DNA of 9,295 bases, from the NCBI GenBank assembly GCA_016867675.1, contig VGIZ01000015.1, positions 1-9,295 of the forward strand. The letters run 5' to 3'. The position numbers and the translations under genes were made by a program. Shown here piece after piece: positions 7,882-9,295 of the stretch. Source of the DNA: Candidatus Aenigmatarchaeota archaeon. Lineage in GTDB: Archaea; Aenigmatarchaeota; Aenigmatarchaeia; QMZP01. A model generated the notes under the pieces. It had not been told where the DNA came from, ran no database searches, and saw only the letters and a list, made by a program, of their open reading frames with translations. Every line of letters begins with the position of its first letter. Within the stretch, counting starts at the first letter, position 1.

Positions 7882-8304
7882 ATGTGCAGGCAGAGAAGCA
7901 GGAGTGTCCGGAAGGCCATTCAGGATGTTCGCAGCAGGGTGGATGATATGCATTCTGGTGACAACCTCGACGACCTCTGGGCTGAAATCCTGGAACACGA
8001 AGGAATGCTCGGCGGCATCAAGGCGACCCTGGCGCAAAAGCAGAGGTTTATGAGGATGAGGAAGTTCGCCAGCGACCCCAAGGCAGCCGCCCGCCTGAGG
8101 TGGGGCATCCGCATCTTCCGCGGGCACAGGCGCAGGGAAATCGCGCTCCTGATGAAGGCTGTCGGAAGGATGAACAAAGCCATCAACAGGATGGCTGCGA
8201 TGTCGCGTGCGGTTCCGGAAAAACTCGCGCAACTGAGGGAGGCGGTTCGCGAGCACTCCAGAAGAAGGAGCGCACGGAGCCGCAGGAAGCGCGCGGCGGC
8301 GTAG
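7882..8304 (+). CDS. Arg-rich helical protein of unknown function, 140 aa
   Basis: Not recognised. The start at 7882 is chosen because GGAAAGGAG (7867-7875) lies 6 nt upstream and because it begins 19 nt after the PEP-CTERM stop, suggesting one transcript. The protein is almost entirely helix-forming and very basic. It has an Arg/Lys-rich N-terminus (RQRSRSVRKA), an acidic patch in the first third (DDLWAEILEHEG, 30-41), a middle with RFMRMRKF and RIFRGHRRRE, an amphipathic stretch (LLMKAVGRMNKAINRMAAM, about 89-107) and a tail dominated by Arg and Ala (EHSRRRSARSRRKRAAA, 124-140). No signal peptide or clear membrane segment is present, so it is probably cytoplasmic, possibly binding nucleic acid or another polyanion; this is composition-based inference. 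The ribosome binding site and placement favour a real gene, but the high-GC context also produces long spurious frames on the other strand. Confidence 0.6.
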   Translation: MCRQRSRSVRKAIQDVRSRVDDMHSGDNLDDLWAEILEHEGMLGGIKATLAQKQRFMRMRKFASDPKAAARLRWGIRIFRGHRRREIALLMKAVGRMNKAINRMAAMSRAVPEKLAQLREAVREHSRRRSARSRRKRAAA

Positions 8305-8401
8305 GGCCAAGGGGCGGTCCGAGGGAAGGACGGTCCGTCTGCGGAGCGGAGGGCGCTTTTGTCCCGGAGACAAGGCGTCCTCCCTCCTTTGTCCTGTCAA
8401 T
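8305..8401. other. GC-rich gap between convergent genes
   Basis: The 97-bp gap between the Arg-rich ORF and thpR holds two copies of CGGTCCG (about 8315-8337) and the strong hairpin listed separately. No coding potential was seen. Confidence 0.5.
8348..8383. terminator. 15-bp-stem hairpin, probable bidirectional terminator
   Basis: GGAGGGCGCT (8348-8357), a bulged T, then TTGTC (8359-8363) pair with GACAA (8369-8373) and GGCGTCCTCC (8374-8383) around the loop CCGGA. All 15 positions pair, two of them G-T. It sits between convergent genes, 44 nt after the Arg-rich ORF and 19 nt past the thpR stop on the other strand. No pure T-run follows in either direction, only CTCCTTTG on the plus side, so termination efficiency is uncertain. 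Confidence 0.5.
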
Positions 8402-8965
8402 TTAGAGGGATACAAAATAAACAACGAAAGGAAAAACTTTTATGTTTTCATACACCGCGCCGCGCGGCGTCAGGTCGCTCTTCTTCAGCACGACCGACCG
8501 AACTTCCATCGCGCCGAAGTCGCGCTGCTTCATCTTCTCCACTTCGTCAATCAGCCTTTCCGTGTTCCCGCTGCACCTGCAGAGCGTGAGATGCGGGCTG
8601 TGCTCGCGCTCCTCCTTCCTGAACTTTGAGAGATTGGCTTCCAGCTCCCTCACCAGGTCCAGCAGGTCATCCCTTCCTTCGTGGCAGCCGACCCAGACCA
8701 CGTTGGCAGACCTCTTCCTTCCGAAATATCCCAGGCCATGCACGTTGAGCCTGAACGGCTGGAAAGCCCTCGCTGACTTTTCAATGGCTGCCATGACGTC
8801 ATAAAGTTTGGAGCTTTCAACCTCGTCAAGGAACTTCAGCGTGAAGTGCAGATTCTCGGGCTTTACCCACCTGGCATTCTTGTGTATGGCTGACAGCTCC
8901 TCCACAACCTCTAGTATCGCAGACCTGACATCCTCGCTCGGCTCAAGGGCAACAAACAGCCTCAT
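8402..8965 (-). CDS. thpR: RNA 2',3'-cyclic phosphodiesterase (2'-5' RNA ligase family)
   Basis: This 187-aa protein is of normal size for the ThpR/LigT group of the 2H phosphoesterase superfamily, which opens 2',3'-cyclic phosphates on RNA ends and can join tRNA halves by 2'-5' links in vitro. Both catalytic H-x-T-x motifs are intact: HFTL (40-43) and HLTL (125-128). The family N-terminus MRLFVALEPS, WVKPENLHFTLKFL (33-46), the middle NVVWVGC (88-94) and KSDLTPRGAVYE (162-173) all fit. The C-terminus has a short extra hydrophobic end (FPFVVYFVSL). The start at 8965 is fixed by the MRLFVAL family N-terminus, although no Shine-Dalgarno is visible. Instead a perfect inverted repeat overlaps the start codon, and a short leader reading frame ends in an ATGA overlap with it. 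The gene stands alone and is convergent with the bacterial-looking pair. Confidence 0.93.
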   Translation of the reverse strand: MRLFVALEPSEDVRSAILEVVEELSAIHKNARWVKPENLHFTLKFLDEVESSKLYDVMAAIEKSARAFQPFRLNVHGLGYFGRKRSANVVWVGCHEGRDDLLDLVRELEANLSKFRKEEREHSPHLTLCRCSGNTERLIDEVEKMKQRDFGAMEVRSVVLKKSDLTPRGAVYENIKVFPFVVYFVSL

Positions 8966-9015
8966 GAGAACAGCCCCCTGTTCTCATATCCTTCGGACAC
9001 AGTCCTCAGCCTCAT
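8962..9015 (-). CDS. possible 17-aa leader peptide upstream of thpR
   Basis: A short frame reads MRLRTVSEGYENRGLFS and then TGA. Its stop overlaps the thpR ATG as ATGA, the arrangement typical of translational coupling. Its ATG lies about 26 bp downstream of the TATA-like CAATTTAAG, as expected if the transcript is leaderless and begins at this codon. The first nine bases (ATGAGGCTG) are identical to the first nine of thpR, exactly 50 bp apart, so the leader may have arisen by local duplication or may be a chance similarity. The peptide has no recognisable composition bias such as a run of one amino acid. Confidence 0.35.
   Translation of the reverse strand: MRLRTVSEGYENRGLFS
8964..8987 (-). 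promoter_or_regulatory. perfect inverted repeat over the thpR start codon
   Basis: On the plus strand ATGAGAACAG (8964-8973) and CTGTTCTCAT (8978-8987) are exact reverse complements around CCCC. In the mRNA this gives a 10-bp stem with a GGGG loop, and the last two stem bases are the AU of the thpR start codon. Folding would hide the initiation site. Alternatively it is a DNA operator bound by a dimer. Confidence 0.55.
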
Positions 9016-9037
9016 TAACACTGATGGGGCTTCTGGC

Positions 9038-9046
9038 TTAAATTGC
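9038..9046 (-). promoter_or_regulatory. TATA-like box for the thpR transcript
   Basis: On the minus strand the sequence is GCAATTTAA, followed by GCC. Transcription would start near 9015, leaving about 50 nt before thpR. Moderate match to archaeal box A, judged by eye. Confidence 0.4.
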
Positions 9047-9060
9047 ACGCTTGGCTAAGA

Positions 9061-9131
9061 AGTACCCACTCGTACCATCAAAGAATGTCATCCCGCTTTC
9101 CTTCATGGTAGTACTGTTATAACAATGTCAT
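9061..9131. repeat. cluster of inverted and direct repeats in the thpR / right-edge gene intergenic region
   Basis: AGTAC (9061-9065) and TACCAT (9073-9078) are complemented in order by ATGGTA (9105-9110) and GTACT (9111-9115), giving a bulged stem. This is followed by the perfect 10-bp palindrome TGTTATAACA (9115-9124). The octamer AATGTCAT occurs at 9084-9091 and again at 9124-9131, exactly 40 bp apart. It lies about 40 bp upstream of the right-hand promoter. It may be an operator region or a small structured RNA; neither is shown. Confidence 0.3.
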
Positions 9132-9170
9132 GAAACCTGTTCAAGAACCTCTATCTTCTGGAACACAAAT

Positions 9171-9183
9171 CCTTTTAAATATC
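9171..9183 (+). promoter_or_regulatory. archaeal box A for the right-edge gene
   Basis: CCTTTTAAATATC is a textbook archaeal TATA box. Transcription start is expected near 9202, immediately before GGGTGG (9203-9208), a ribosome-binding-like sequence 4 nt from the GTG at 9213. Confidence 0.65.
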
Positions 9184-9212
9184 GTCTTCAATTTTTTCTT
9201 CTGGGTGGAAGC

Positions 9213-9295
9213 GTGGCAAGCCCGATGGAATTCTTCAGGTGGAAATCAAACCCCTTCACGTTTGACGTCATACCTGAGATTTTCGTCGGCAACAT
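9213..9295 (+). CDS. possible AAA-type ATPase, 5' end only
   Basis: Only 27 codons are visible, reading to the window edge. They begin MASPMEFFRWKSNPFTF and include VIPEIFVGN. An N-terminus of the form F-[FR]-W-K-x-NPF-T-F ... P-E-x-F-VG, just before a Walker A region, is what I associate with Orc1/Cdc6-like and related archaeal AAA ATPases, where a VG-x-x-x-E motif follows. The Walker motifs lie outside the window, so this is tentative. I chose the GTG at 9213 because GGGTGG sits 4 nt before it and the box A is about 35 bp upstream. The in-frame ATG at 9225 (giving MEFFRWKSNPF) is an equally acceptable start by sequence conservation. Confidence 0.5.
   Translation, partial: MASPMEFFRWKSNPFTFDVIPEIFVGN

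Noticed and set aside
6533..7919. Long minus-strand frames opposite the PEP-CTERM gene (6533-6934, 6935-7354, 7338-7919)
   Set aside because: They are shadows of a GC-rich coding sequence: Pro/Arg/Val-rich translations, no family motifs, and the plus-strand frame has a signal peptide, PATR and PEP-CTERM.
7702..8304. Longer 200-aa version of the Arg-rich protein starting at 7702
   Set aside because: The extra N-terminus overlaps the PEP-CTERM tail in another frame and has no ribosome binding site; the ATG at 7882 has GGAAAGGAG before it.
7774..8424. 216-aa minus-strand frame covering the Arg-rich ORF
   Set aside because: Low-complexity Arg/Ala/Pro translation, no ribosome binding site, and it overlaps both the PEP-CTERM end and the thpR end. 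The plus-strand 140-aa frame has a ribosome binding site and operon spacing.
9061..9131. Box C/D guide RNA
   Set aside because: No convincing C box (RUGAUGA) paired with a D box (CUGA) on either strand; only partial GATGA-like matches.
1..9295. CRISPR array, insertion sequence or transposase, toxin-antitoxin pair
   Set aside because: No regularly spaced repeats, no transposase motifs in any plausible frame, and no terminal inverted repeats around the foreign-looking segment.

Overview
The window looks like a piece of an archaeal chromosome, most likely a DPANN-type lineage (inferred, not proven). It begins inside a Trm5-family tRNA (guanine-N1) methyltransferase. Several genes are preceded by T/A-rich box A elements about 25 bp upstream of the start codon, the spacing expected of archaeal, often leaderless, transcripts. 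The last gene, cut by the right edge, starts with a short N-terminus resembling those I associate with archaeal AAA-type ATPases (tentative).

Left part (1-5849, all on the minus strand): purL, purQ and purM form a compact de novo purine operon, read purL > purQ > purM, followed by the trm5-like gene. PurL plus PurQ make FGAM from FGAR and glutamine, and PurM closes the ring to give AIR, so the operon encodes two consecutive steps. The proteins are not the usual archaeal set. PurL is the large type (1047 aa, with a PurS-like N-terminus), its glutaminase is a separate 262-aa PurQ, and PurM is the long, divergent form known from Bacteroidetes. Bacterial ancestry of the operon is plausible.

Middle part (about 5930-8390, plus strand): a two-gene unit that looks bacterial. 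It holds a 570-aa secreted protein with a signal peptide, an autotransporter-associated beta-strand (PATR) region and a textbook PEP-CTERM tail, then 19 nt later a 140-aa, very Arg-rich helical protein of unknown function. Base composition and Arg codon choice differ from the purine operon. A 300-bp leader region with a strong hairpin precedes the unit, and a 15-bp-stem hairpin follows it. No exosortase is visible. This is the best candidate for something unusual: a bacterial exosortase substrate embedded between archaeal genes, by gene transfer or by misassembly.

Right part (8402-9295): thpR (RNA 2',3'-cyclic phosphodiesterase, minus strand) has an unusual 5' region. A possible 17-codon leader peptide ends in an ATGA overlap with the thpR start, and a perfect 10-bp inverted repeat overlaps that start codon. 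A divergent intergenic region with repeats and a clear archaeal promoter leads into the partial ATPase-like gene at the right edge.
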